Part shown: positions 54,980-63,113 of the stretch, one piece after another | How the letters are laid out: every line of letters starts with the position of its first letter | Position numbering within the stretch: position 1 is the stretch's first letter | Origin: Salinimicrobium soli | GTDB taxonomy: Bacteria > Bacteroidota > Bacteroidia > Flavobacteriales > Flavobacteriaceae | Direction: 5' to 3' | Assembly: GCF_048323655.1 (NCBI RefSeq) | Contig: NZ_JBLUWW010000002.1 | Location: forward strand, 248,001 to 312,000 | DNA length: 64,000 nt | Notes under the pieces: model-generated | Told to the model about the DNA's origin: nothing | The model's database searches: none | What the model saw: the letters and a program-made list of their open reading frames with translations, nothing else | Program-made: the position numbers and the translations under genes

Positions 54980-55843
54980 TTAATTATTGGGAAAGTTGCC
55001 TTCATAAATTCTCACGTAATCCACTAACATAGTTTGTGGAAAAACGGTTTCTTCGTTAGGTGGTCCTACGAAATCACCTCCTACGGCCAGGTTCAGGATA
55101 ATGTAAAAAGGATCATTAAAAACCCACTCGCCCGGTACGTCATTTGGAGTGACCTGATTATATAGTACATCATCTACATAATAATTAATGTACTCCGGCC
55201 CCCATTCAATTCCAAAAATGTGAAAGTCCGTATCAAAACGTTCGTTGGTTAGAGTATAACTTTTAGTTACTGAATTACCGGCTGAATAACCGGGACCATG
55301 GACACTTCCCAACACAACAGTAGGATTTTGTCCCCGATATTCCATAATGTCAATTTCACCTATTTCCGGCCAAACCTCCCCGGGAGTATCTGCTCCTAAA
55401 AGCCAGAATGCGGGCCACATACCCCGGCCGTATGGTAATTTTATACGAGCCTCATAGCGACCATAGGTCTGTTCAAATTTACCTTTAGTAACCAGCCGTG
55501 CTGAAGTGTATTGAGAACCTTCAAAAGCTTCCTTTCTGGCAGTGATAAGAAGATAGCCGTTTTGCACACTTACGTTCTCATTCCTGCTGGTGTAGTATTG
55601 CAGTTCATTGTTTCCCCATCCGTCCTCCCCGGTTCCTATGTCGTAACTCCAGATGGAAGGATCTGGAGCTCCATCTATATCGAAGTTGTCTTCAAGAACA
55701 AGATCTGAAAAGTTCGTGACCGTCTGTTCTTCGCTGGTTGTGCAGGCTGTTACGCCAAGTACGAGTGCCGCTATCAGAACTTTGCTGAAGGCAGTAAGCC
55801 GGTTTATATGCCAAAGGGGTATTATTTGCTGTTGCCAATTCAT
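54980..55843 (-). CDS. GH16 family lipoprotein (beta-1,3-glucanase-like)
   Basis: I chose the start at 55843 (MNWQQQIIPLW); the longer frame would overlap the upstream gene. The 287-residue lipoprotein (lipobox TAC, Cys34) has a GH16 domain with EIDIMEY: nucleophile Glu163, Asp165 and acid/base Glu168. The sequence around RMWPAFWLLG-type GMWPAFWLLG and VHGPGYSAGNSVTKSY is typical of laminarinases. It lies between the Big_2 lipoprotein gene and the PKD gene, 11 bp from the latter. Confidence 0.92.
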   Translation of the reverse strand: MNWQQQIIPLWHINRLTAFSKVLIAALVLGVTACTTSEEQTVTNFSDLVLEDNFDIDGAPDPSIWSYDIGTGEDGWGNNELQYYTSRNENVSVQNGYLLITARKEAFEGSQYTSARLVTKGKFEQTYGRYEARIKLPYGRGMWPAFWLLGADTPGEVWPEIGEIDIMEYRGQNPTVVLGSVHGPGYSAGNSVTKSYTLTNERFDTDFHIFGIEWGPEYINYYVDDVLYNQVTPNDVPGEWVFNDPFYIILNLAVGGDFVGPPNEETVFPQTMLVDYVRIYEGNFPNN

Positions 55844-55859
55844 GAGCTTCGATCTTTTT

Positions 55860-57269
55860 TTATTCTTTGTAGAAATAAATATTGTCCACGAGTATTTCTG
55901 TGATATTGGCGCTGCTGTCAAATAGCAGCAGTCCCATATTTGTTCTTCTGCTTAGGCTTGAAAAATTCGAAAGCGGAATGTCAATACTTGCCCACTCCCC
56001 GCTGGAAAGCCGGCTGCTTTCAATCCGCACACGAGAAACAGCGTCATCACCACCGCCGGGGGAGGCATCAGCGCCATAATCCTGCAGCTCCACCTCTACA
56101 TAGTCATTTCCGGTCAGGCTAATGTCCTCGGGTATTAGGATGTCCAAATGCAAAGAGGTCATAGCAGATACATCGACAAGGCCAAACTGTATTCCGACAA
56201 AATTGAAGTTGGTATAATTAATTATTCTATTACCATTGACGTTGATATTGTCTCCGCCCAGGGTGGTCTGGAAAGGTTCAAAAAACCCGTTGTAAAAGTC
56301 GACATTGATATTATTGTAGGCGTCACTGTAGATTGAAATGACATTAGCCGGATCACGTGTTGGGGTAGGTGCAAGTTCAAAACTTCCGGTCACCATAAGA
56401 TTCATAGAGCCTGCTGCTTTTACCCCGCCGAGCAAGGCTGTTATTTCAGCAGAACCTATGCCCACCGGACTTATTATTCCCTGTTCGTTTACGACCGCGA
56501 CATCAGTATTTGAAGACATAAAGGTATAATAGGAGGGAGCAGCATTCACTGTTTGATTGACTCCCGAAGCAAGATTGAAAGTTTGCGTTAGTCCGGTAAT
56601 GGGAATATCAACATTGATAAAAGCCAACTGCTCAATATCCTGACCATTAAAGATCGCAGGTCTTGGTTGAGCGACCGTACCTAGTTTTTCGAATTTGATT
56701 TCATCTACCCAAAAGGTATAGCCGTCATTGTCTTCGGGACCTTCAGCATACCAGAACATTCCTCTTTCTCCTATCAGTTTGTCGGGATCGGGAATTGGGA
56801 TGATATATTTGACCCAATTCGTAGTGATCCTCAAATTATTTTTAGTTACCACATATTTATTTTCGCCGAAATCATTTCCAAAACCTATTTCATTTATGGT
56901 AGCTGCTTTTGTCGCTTTGGCGTAAAAGGTAAGGGCATCATAGCCTGAAAGATCGCGGGGAGTGGAAGTGGGAAATATAGCTCCTGCATAAGCTCCTTCG
57001 GGATCTCCAAAATTTGGAACATCAAAACGCATGGATGATGATCCCTCATATTTTACATCGGTATCCACCGAAAATGCATCAAGTTTAGAGCCTGCAAAAG
57101 GAAAATACTGTAATCCAGTACTAAAGCCGTCTATATAAACATCTCCGTTGTCGCTGTACCTGGCAAATTCAATGTCATCTGAATAAGGTCGTTCACAGCT
57201 TACGGATCCGATTAAAACCGCCATTAGAAGTGTTACGCTTAGAAAATTTATTAATGTCCTGGTCTTCAT
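55860..57269 (-). CDS. Big_2-domain surface lipoprotein, glycan-binding-like
   Basis: This 469-residue lipoprotein has Cys25 in SVSC, an N-terminal beta-sandwich (about 30-195) resembling a carbohydrate-binding module (GYDALTFYAKATKAATINEI; FWVDEIKFEKLG), a bacterial Ig-like Big_2 domain (about 210-295), and another beta-sandwich (about 305-469). No catalytic motif was seen. It is predicted to bind glycan on the cell surface with the GH16 and PKD lipoproteins. It begins 9 bp after the GH-barrel gene. Confidence 0.78.
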   Translation of the reverse strand: MKTRTLINFLSVTLLMAVLIGSVSCERPYSDDIEFARYSDNGDVYIDGFSTGLQYFPFAGSKLDAFSVDTDVKYEGSSSMRFDVPNFGDPEGAYAGAIFPTSTPRDLSGYDALTFYAKATKAATINEIGFGNDFGENKYVVTKNNLRITTNWVKYIIPIPDPDKLIGERGMFWYAEGPEDNDGYTFWVDEIKFEKLGTVAQPRPAIFNGQDIEQLAFINVDIPITGLTQTFNLASGVNQTVNAAPSYYTFMSSNTDVAVVNEQGIISPVGIGSAEITALLGGVKAAGSMNLMVTGSFELAPTPTRDPANVISIYSDAYNNINVDFYNGFFEPFQTTLGGDNINVNGNRIINYTNFNFVGIQFGLVDVSAMTSLHLDILIPEDISLTGNDYVEVELQDYGADASPGGGDDAVSRVRIESSRLSSGEWASIDIPLSNFSSLSRRTNMGLLLFDSSANITEILVDNIYFYKE

Positions 57270-57278
57270 AGTACTTTC

Positions 57279-60200
57279 TTATTTACCAATATTGATGTGA
57301 ACATAGGTCCTGATCTCCCACTCATTTCCATCAGGAAAACCTACCGGACTTACTATAGGAGATTCAGTGAACTCGCCAGTTTCGTTTGGGCTGTACCGGT
57401 TTGAATATTCGTTGAGAGATCTCCAGGTACCACGAATTCCAACCCGGGTGTTTGGCAGAATGAACCAATTGGGTTTCCCGGTAGTTGTGGAAATATCCAG
57501 CACTAACTGAACCGGATACGTAAGATTAAAGTCCCTGTGATAATCGTATGGCCCCCAATCGTCTATTTTGAATGAGTGTATAAATTTCACTTTGTTGTAG
57601 ATGACGCGTATATCTCCTCCAAAGCGCTCAATTAAGCGGGGGTCACTACCCCTGGCCTGGGCATTTCCGAAGTAGATATTGGCAATCAAACCAAGATTAG
57701 GAGACATTTTGGAAACGATGCGGGTGTTGGACTCCCAAAGATCATGGGCAGGCACCGAACCTGGAAAAGCGAAGGAAGTACGGTTACTCAGAAACCCGAT
57801 GGCCGCATCCATAGTGGTAGGAAGATGACGGTATACGAACCCGCTGCTAAAAGCGAATTTTGCATCTTCCATCTCATCACTATCCCAGGCATACATCCAG
57901 GTGGCCGGGGTAGGATCATAGGTGACTAAAAGTTCTCCCGCCACAGTTTCTCTGTTGTCGCGCACGGCAAACGGATCATCCTCAATGTTACGCAGCCTTG
58001 CCGGGGGAGGCGCATCGTTAGGAATAGCTTCTACAATAGGTTTTTGCCATAAAAAATTAGGAGCAATGGTAAAGTCACCTGTGAGATAGGTGAAGCCTGT
58101 AAGTATGTTGGTTTGATTTTCACTCCCGGTGTCTTTTAATCTCCAGCCTGTAAAGGTCTGGGTATTGTCATAACCTCCGCGGGCTACGAGGCCCATAATT
58201 GCGCCCTGGGCATACCAGTTAAAAGGACCGCTGGAAAAGGTGATCTTTGCTTTTCCTCCCCAGTTGTCCATGGTGTTCACTTCATCTGTATACACCACAT
58301 AATTATCGGGGTTGTCACCTGTCACTATTTGAAATCTTCTGCCATTCAAGGGTTGACCTGCCCAGATCGCGCCTGCCTCGAGTCCGAATTTTCCAAGTTC
58401 GGTTTTTGCCTGTAATGTCACCCTTCTGGTCTTTGGCTGCGGAATGGCGATAGAACTAACGGCGGTGCCGTAATCATCAATATCTTCGTGGTAAATTGCG
58501 GCTACCTCGAACTTCTCAAAGGTCTTGTAGTATTTCAGAAGTACTGCAGGATTTGCTCCCCACCACAATTGCGGGCCAAAAGCGAGTGAAAAGTTTTTAA
58601 AAGCACGCTTCCCGTCCACTTCAAATCCCAGGATTTCCCCATTATAGATATCGAGGTTAGGGCCGTAATTAGCTTCAGGATAAAGGTTGAAGAAATCTCC
58701 CTCGTACCCCCAGTGATAATGACCGGTTCGGTAAAAGCCATTCAGATCAAAATACTTTGAATTCCAGTCGTATTCTGCACTGTATACCTGCACACGGTTA
58801 ACATCAGTCACATCCAGCTCCCCTTCAGGAGTCAGCACTCTTCTTTTACGGGCTCTGTTCTCATAGAAGATCTCATCAATCGGGTTCTCGGCAACATTAC
58901 CCACAATGTTGAAGGTTACCTCGGCTCTCATATTTGCTGCAGGATTTCCTTCTACACCTACGTAATAAGATTGCATATGATCAAATCCTAATTCGTCAGG
59001 GTAAGTATTTGCATCAGGGTCTGCATCTTCGGGAGTAGTGATCAGGCTTCCGTCTGTATAAAAGGTAGTGAATTCTGCCCGAAGCGTGCTTAACCGGATC
59101 TTACTACTGCTTTCGGCCCCCAAAGCTGCTTTATCCCCGCGCGCCCTTAAGACCGCCTCCATTATTTCGATATTATTGAAAGCGATTTCAATATATTCTG
59201 CAGTTGCACCTTCGGCATAAGGCTCTATTTGGTGTGCCTGTTTTAAAGCGTAATAGGCCGCTCTAGGATAGAGATCATATAAACCCCGCTCATTGGTAGG
59301 TCCTTTTGCGCAGATCCCAAACCACTCTTCATTCATATTATTTTCACCTTCCTCATAGTCAAAGGTATAACCCCCGTTGATCCAGGAGGCATTCGTGTTG
59401 TGAATGGACAGGTCAATGGTTTGTCCATATTTCCACCACCCATCACTGAATTGAAAAGTAAATCCACCTATCGAGTTTCCGGCTCTGCCCAGGCCGGCAG
59501 CATTGGCATAGATCTCTTTCCAGTTTTCCACCAGGTAATAGGCCTGGGCTTTTTGGTCTTCCTGCCTTTCAATAGCATTAAAAGCATCAGAGCCAAACTC
59601 GGTGAACATAATAGGCTTACCCAGTTTTTCCTTTACTTCAGTAAAAATATTTCCGAAGGAGGCACCGCGGTAAACGTTCGTGCCAAATATGTCAATGTCT
59701 TTACATTCCTCGGCTATGATATCCAGAAACAGAACATCTCCATTACAAATGGCAATTGGGTGAGAGCTGTCGATATCCTTCATGGCCAGAACGGCAGTGT
59801 TAAATAACTCGTACATCGCCTTAGCCCGGATGGTAGATCTACGATCTTCGAGAGGAATATCTTCGGTTTCTGCACCATCCCAGAATAATCCGTAATTATT
59901 TTCATTCCCCAGCAAAAACAACAGTAAACCGCGGGTGTTCTTGTATTTTTCAGTCATTTCTGTCACTTCTTCAAGTAACAATTCTTGGGTACGGGGATCA
60001 GCGTAATCAGTATTTGGAACCCACTGCCCGTTCAAAGTAAGTCCGTAGCGCCCAAAGGAGTGGTTAAGCATGGTGTAGATACCGTAATTGTCATAGATAT
60101 ACGTGATCCATTTGGGCTGTATCCCCACATACTGCCTTATCGCATTTACACCCATATTGCGCAGGAGGCTCATTTCTGAATCCAGTGCAGCCTTAATAAT

Positions 60201-60413
60201 ATCATCTGGCTGATCCCAAAGGCTGTAAGAGAAATTTTTGCCAATGGGAACATAATCCCAGTTCATACCATTGATCATTATGGGTTTTCCGTTGATCTGG
60301 AGCTGCATACCCTCATCTGTATTGGAAACTGTAACCTCATCTGCCTGAGAAAAAGAATTCACAGTTATAAGAATGAGAATAAGTGGGGCAAGGAGTTTTT
60401 TGAGCGTATCCAT
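57279..60413 (-). CDS. clan GH-A glycoside hydrolase apparently fused to an outer-membrane-like beta-barrel
   Basis: I chose ATG at 60413, which starts a signal peptide (MDTLKKLLAPLILILITVNS); 1044 residues. The N-terminal half (about 25-430) resembles the GH2 TIM-barrel domain: acid/base Glu171 in LLGNENNYG and nucleophile Glu272 in MFTEFGSDAF, the clan GH-A arrangement. The C-terminal half (about 555-1044) is a run of alternating amphipathic strands (FEVAAIYHED; FGLEAGAIW; LGLIANIYFG; ending EIRTYVHINIGK), like an outer-membrane barrel. A single protein could cut a glucan and sit in the outer membrane. It is the first gene of the four-gene operon. Confidence 0.75.
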   Translation of the reverse strand: MDTLKKLLAPLILILITVNSFSQADEVTVSNTDEGMQLQINGKPIMINGMNWDYVPIGKNFSYSLWDQPDDIIKAALDSEMSLLRNMGVNAIRQYVGIQPKWITYIYDNYGIYTMLNHSFGRYGLTLNGQWVPNTDYADPRTQELLLEEVTEMTEKYKNTRGLLLFLLGNENNYGLFWDGAETEDIPLEDRRSTIRAKAMYELFNTAVLAMKDIDSSHPIAICNGDVLFLDIIAEECKDIDIFGTNVYRGASFGNIFTEVKEKLGKPIMFTEFGSDAFNAIERQEDQKAQAYYLVENWKEIYANAAGLGRAGNSIGGFTFQFSDGWWKYGQTIDLSIHNTNASWINGGYTFDYEEGENNMNEEWFGICAKGPTNERGLYDLYPRAAYYALKQAHQIEPYAEGATAEYIEIAFNNIEIMEAVLRARGDKAALGAESSSKIRLSTLRAEFTTFYTDGSLITTPEDADPDANTYPDELGFDHMQSYYVGVEGNPAANMRAEVTFNIVGNVAENPIDEIFYENRARKRRVLTPEGELDVTDVNRVQVYSAEYDWNSKYFDLNGFYRTGHYHWGYEGDFFNLYPEANYGPNLDIYNGEILGFEVDGKRAFKNFSLAFGPQLWWGANPAVLLKYYKTFEKFEVAAIYHEDIDDYGTAVSSIAIPQPKTRRVTLQAKTELGKFGLEAGAIWAGQPLNGRRFQIVTGDNPDNYVVYTDEVNTMDNWGGKAKITFSSGPFNWYAQGAIMGLVARGGYDNTQTFTGWRLKDTGSENQTNILTGFTYLTGDFTIAPNFLWQKPIVEAIPNDAPPPARLRNIEDDPFAVRDNRETVAGELLVTYDPTPATWMYAWDSDEMEDAKFAFSSGFVYRHLPTTMDAAIGFLSNRTSFAFPGSVPAHDLWESNTRIVSKMSPNLGLIANIYFGNAQARGSDPRLIERFGGDIRVIYNKVKFIHSFKIDDWGPYDYHRDFNLTYPVQLVLDISTTTGKPNWFILPNTRVGIRGTWRSLNEYSNRYSPNETGEFTESPIVSPVGFPDGNEWEIRTYVHINIGK

Positions 60414-60770
60414 TTTCAGTAATTTGATCTTCAATAAATTTAACAGTTTATTGATTAGCAAATCCTAAAGTGGAGTTAATTATCTTATTTTCAACAGCTT
60501 AATATAGGATGATGATCAATGAAAACTGAGTCGCAGCAAAGGGTGGACAGCTTTGTTAAAACTTCTGTAAGGCTGATTAGAATTTGGAGTTATCAGGTCC
60601 CGGAAAGCTACATTTTTTTCTAATAGTTCTATGGTGAATGACCTGTAGAAAGATCCAATACCTTTCAAAAATGACATTTTTGAAGCCACTTGTTCTTGAG
60701 CTTTACGGTTTTCCGGAATCCTCTTTAACAAAATTTTAATAGCTTTAACGAATAGAGAATTGAAATTTTT
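60414..60770. other. 357-bp gap with an 87-bp repeat copy
   Basis: No convincing gene was found. The stretch holds the upstream region of the glycan operon and the left copy of an 87-bp direct repeat (60666-60752). A leftward open frame across it (60516-60731) has no family match and partly consists of the repeat. Confidence 0.6.
60666..60752 (+). repeat. direct repeat, left copy
   Basis: This 87-bp segment matches 61492-61578 at 81 of 87 positions. It begins with the CAAAAATGACATTTTTG palindrome and contains GAGCTTTACGGTTTTCCGGA. Its minus strand reads without stop through PENRKAQEQVASKMSFL, so it may derive from coding sequence. Confidence 0.85.
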
Positions 60771-61475
60771 ATGGGAAGATTATCTAAGATATTTAAGACG
60801 ATAGATTGGAGATATTCTTTAGGGGAGTTATTTCTTATAGTCTCGGGTATCCTGATCGCATTAGCCCTTAACCAATGGAATGAGAAGCGGAAAATATATG
60901 ATAGAGAAACCGAAATGCTTAAAGAGTTAAAGGTTTCTCTTGAAAATGATATGGAAGATATTCTCATTAATCTAAATGTTCACAATCAAAGCTATGATAG
61001 TGCCATCTTACTCCTGGATCATTTGAAGTCAAAAAGATCCTATAATGATACCTTAGATCCCCATTTTGGGAAGGTACTTGGCACCACCATTTTCCTGACA
61101 GATGATGCGGCCTATAACAATTTGCAGGATACAGGACGGCATTTAGTCACCAATAATTCTATTAGAGCTAAACTTTCTAAACTGTATGCCCACGATTATA
61201 AATTCATAGCAGCCCTGGAAGAAATAGACAGCCAGAATTTACTCCTTCATCTAAAACCGTATTACACGCGGCATTTTAAAAATTTCAGCCTATTTAAAAA
61301 TGCTGAGCCGAGAAACTATGATTTTCTTATTGAAGATCCTGAATATATTTCACAACTTGAATGGATTCGGGACAATCGAATGTTTACGGTATACAGATAC
61401 AAAACCATTAAGGATAAGGTAGAGAACATTATTGATATGCTGGATGAAGAACTTAGGGACCGCTCGAGGCCATAA
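60771..61475 (+). CDS. DUF6090 family membrane protein
   Basis: This 234-residue protein starts MGRLSKIFKTIDWRYSLGEL and has one N-terminal membrane helix (about 20-36, FLIVSGILIALALNQWNE). The rest is charged and helical, typical of DUF6090 of flavobacteria. Function is unknown. The gene is enclosed by two 87-bp direct repeats (60666-60752 and 61492-61578), suggesting duplication or insertion. Confidence 0.8.
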   Translation: MGRLSKIFKTIDWRYSLGELFLIVSGILIALALNQWNEKRKIYDRETEMLKELKVSLENDMEDILINLNVHNQSYDSAILLLDHLKSKRSYNDTLDPHFGKVLGTTIFLTDDAAYNNLQDTGRHLVTNNSIRAKLSKLYAHDYKFIAALEEIDSQNLLLHLKPYYTRHFKNFSLFKNAEPRNYDFLIEDPEYISQLEWIRDNRMFTVYRYKTIKDKVENIIDMLDEELRDRSRP

Positions 61476-61491
61476 AAGTCTGGTTACCTCC

Positions 61492-61578
61492 CAAAAATGG
61501 CATTTTTGAAGCCGCTTGTTGTTGAGCTTTACGGTTTTCCGGAATCTTCTTTAACAAAATTTTAATAGCTTTACTGAA
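61492..61578 (+). repeat. direct repeat, right copy
   Basis: This copy of the 87-bp repeat starts 17 bp after the DUF6090 stop. It differs from the left copy at six positions. The pair flanks the DUF6090 gene in the same orientation. Confidence 0.85.
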
Positions 61579-61685
61579 GCCAAACTTTTTCTGTTGTTAT
61601 TCAGCGAATTAAAAGGGGAAACAGGAGGGGAGTTTGTGGTAAAATACATTAGCTGTAATTATTTTAGAAGAACCCAAATTCAAAT

Positions 61686-62165
61686 ATGGAAAATAATAAT
61701 AATATCAAATTCAACTTATATATAATATTCTTCCTTCTATCCTTTTTAAGTTTAATCTTATATAACTTACCAGACTTTGCCAATGAGCTTCGGATTATTT
61801 ACGAGAATAGAAATATTTTGATCGTGGTCTTCTCAATATTACTACATCTTTGTTTTCTATTTGTACCGTTTTTCGTTGGGTATGTAATGATTTTCTTCTT
61901 TATCGATTTGGCTGTTATCAAAAGCATATATTGGCAGTTTAAGAAAAGAAGTGTTACTGAAGAAAACTATAATTCAGAAAAGGAAAATATAGAAAGTAGC
62001 AATAATTCCTCACTTAGCTTGGCTCTTGTAATTTTTACAATAAATATTTTAATGTTCTTAACCTTTAATGAAACTATATTATCAGTAATCTATCCCATTA
62101 ATATAAATCAAATAATAGATAATATTTTAGGAACACCTTGTCTATTTTGTCCAATAGAATACTAA
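61686..62165 (+). CDS. hypothetical membrane protein
   Basis: This 159-residue protein has four hydrophobic segments (about 10-28, 43-60, 62-85 and 110-130), a charged hydrophilic stretch with NYNSEKENIESSNNSS, and Asn-rich ends. The nucleotide composition is visibly richer in A+T than in the operons to the left. No family is recognised. It lies in the accessory end next to a gene remnant and the RloB-like gene. Confidence 0.6.
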   Translation: MENNNNIKFNLYIIFFLLSFLSLILYNLPDFANELRIIYENRNILIVVFSILLHLCFLFVPFFVGYVMIFFFIDLAVIKSIYWQFKKRSVTEENYNSEKENIESSNNSSLSLALVIFTINILMFLTFNETILSVIYPININQIIDNILGTPCLFCPIEY

Positions 62166-62438
62166 AATTCAGATCGAAATAACGAAAAATCCTTTCAATA
62201 GATTGATTGAGGATTTTAATTCAAGTGTTGATCTTTATCAGAAGTACTTGACTATATTAAGGGGCAACTTGGAACAATAGAAAGAATAAAAAAAATAAAT
62301 TCTCAATTAGAAAATAAGCCATCATATTCTGATAGATATTTGGACGAAATAAAACAATGGCTATCCAAAAATGGCTTTTTTGAGAACTTTTTCCCTACAT
62401 TTAATTCCATAAGAAACACCCCCTTCAACTCAAAGTGA
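62158..62438 (+). pseudogene. frameshifted gene remnant
   Basis: Two open stretches in different frames look like parts of one protein. The first reads ITKNPFNRLIEDFNSSVDLY and ends at TAG; the second, from about 62232, reads LDYIKGQLGTIERIKKIN and YSDRYLDEIKQWLSKNG and ends at TGA 62436-62438. Neither has a start codon. A frameshift near 62230 would join them. The region lies between the orphan membrane protein and the RloB-like gene; the family is unknown. Confidence 0.4.
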
Positions 62439-62486
62439 ATTCTTTCCTACAGGCCACTTTTGAGAGCCGGGACGTTAGCGATAATT
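62166..62486. other. 321-bp gap holding the remnant and a palindrome
   Basis: It contains the frameshifted remnant and the CCAAAAATGGCTTTTTTG palindrome variant (62365-62384). No terminator was identified with confidence. Confidence 0.5.
62365..62384 (+). repeat. short A-tract/T-tract palindrome variant
   Basis: CCAAAAATGGCTTTTTTGAG is a variant of the recurrent motif. It lies inside the gene remnant, so it may be a late insertion or chance. Confidence 0.35.
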
Positions 62487-63113
62487 TTATATTAAGGAAT
62501 AGAGGTAATCAACCAATTCGTGAATATTAGAATAAGCTGATAAATCATAAATCCTTGATCCATTTTGGATATCAACTTCTGCTCTTTCTTGAGCCCACTT
62601 ACTACTTGCTAAACCATCTTCCTTTTTCGACAAAAGCTGATCAAAAATGTTAGTTGCTTTTTGATAATCCGGAAACCACTTTTTTTGAATATGAGAAATT
62701 ACATTATCACATTTTCTAAAAGGTTTTGTAGTTTTTTCAAAATGCAGAAGAATATAAAATTCAAAACAGGGAGCCGTAAAAGCAATATTAATTTTCGGCC
62801 TTGAATTTCTTGCGATTTCAAAAGCATCAGGTATTCTTGCATGACCATCTTTATCAAAGACAACCCAGATAAAAGCATACGGGTTGTTTTCCCTTCTAGC
62901 TTTCTTTATTAACCTTTTCGCCTCATTTACTAAGCCTACAGGAGAATGGTCTTTAGGTTTAAAAATGTTAACATCAATAGCTTGAAACTTACGTTTGTAT
63001 TTATCTTGAGTAATAAGACCTTTAAAATAATTCTCTTCAGATTCGCCTTCACATAAAATTAATCCTCTTTTTCCAAATTTCTTCTGCTTCTTTGAATTTC
63101 TATACCTAGCCAT
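62487..63113 (-). CDS. RloB-like TOPRIM-type nuclease component
   Basis: This 208-residue protein matches RloB-like proteins. A TOPRIM-type acid cluster is seen in LILCEGESEENYF (Glu22, Glu24, Glu26) and VVFDKDGH (Asp87, Asp89), and the hallmark APCFEFYILLHFE (about 114-126) follows. In AbiL- and OLD-like systems such a component works with an AAA ATPase. It overlaps the ATPase gene by one base (TAATG), so the two are coupled. Anti-phage function is inferred from family resemblance. Confidence 0.82.
   Translation of the reverse strand: MARYRNSKKQKKFGKRGLILCEGESEENYFKGLITQDKYKRKFQAIDVNIFKPKDHSPVGLVNEAKRLIKKARRENNPYAFIWVVFDKDGHARIPDAFEIARNSRPKINIAFTAPCFEFYILLHFEKTTKPFRKCDNVISHIQKKWFPDYQKATNIFDQLLSKKEDGLASSKWAQERAEVDIQNGSRIYDLSAYSNIHELVDYLYSLI

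Noticed and set aside
60516..60731. leftward 71-codon open frame upstream of the glycan operon
   Set aside because: It shares most of its length with the repeat and has no family, signal or good ribosome site; more likely repeat-derived.
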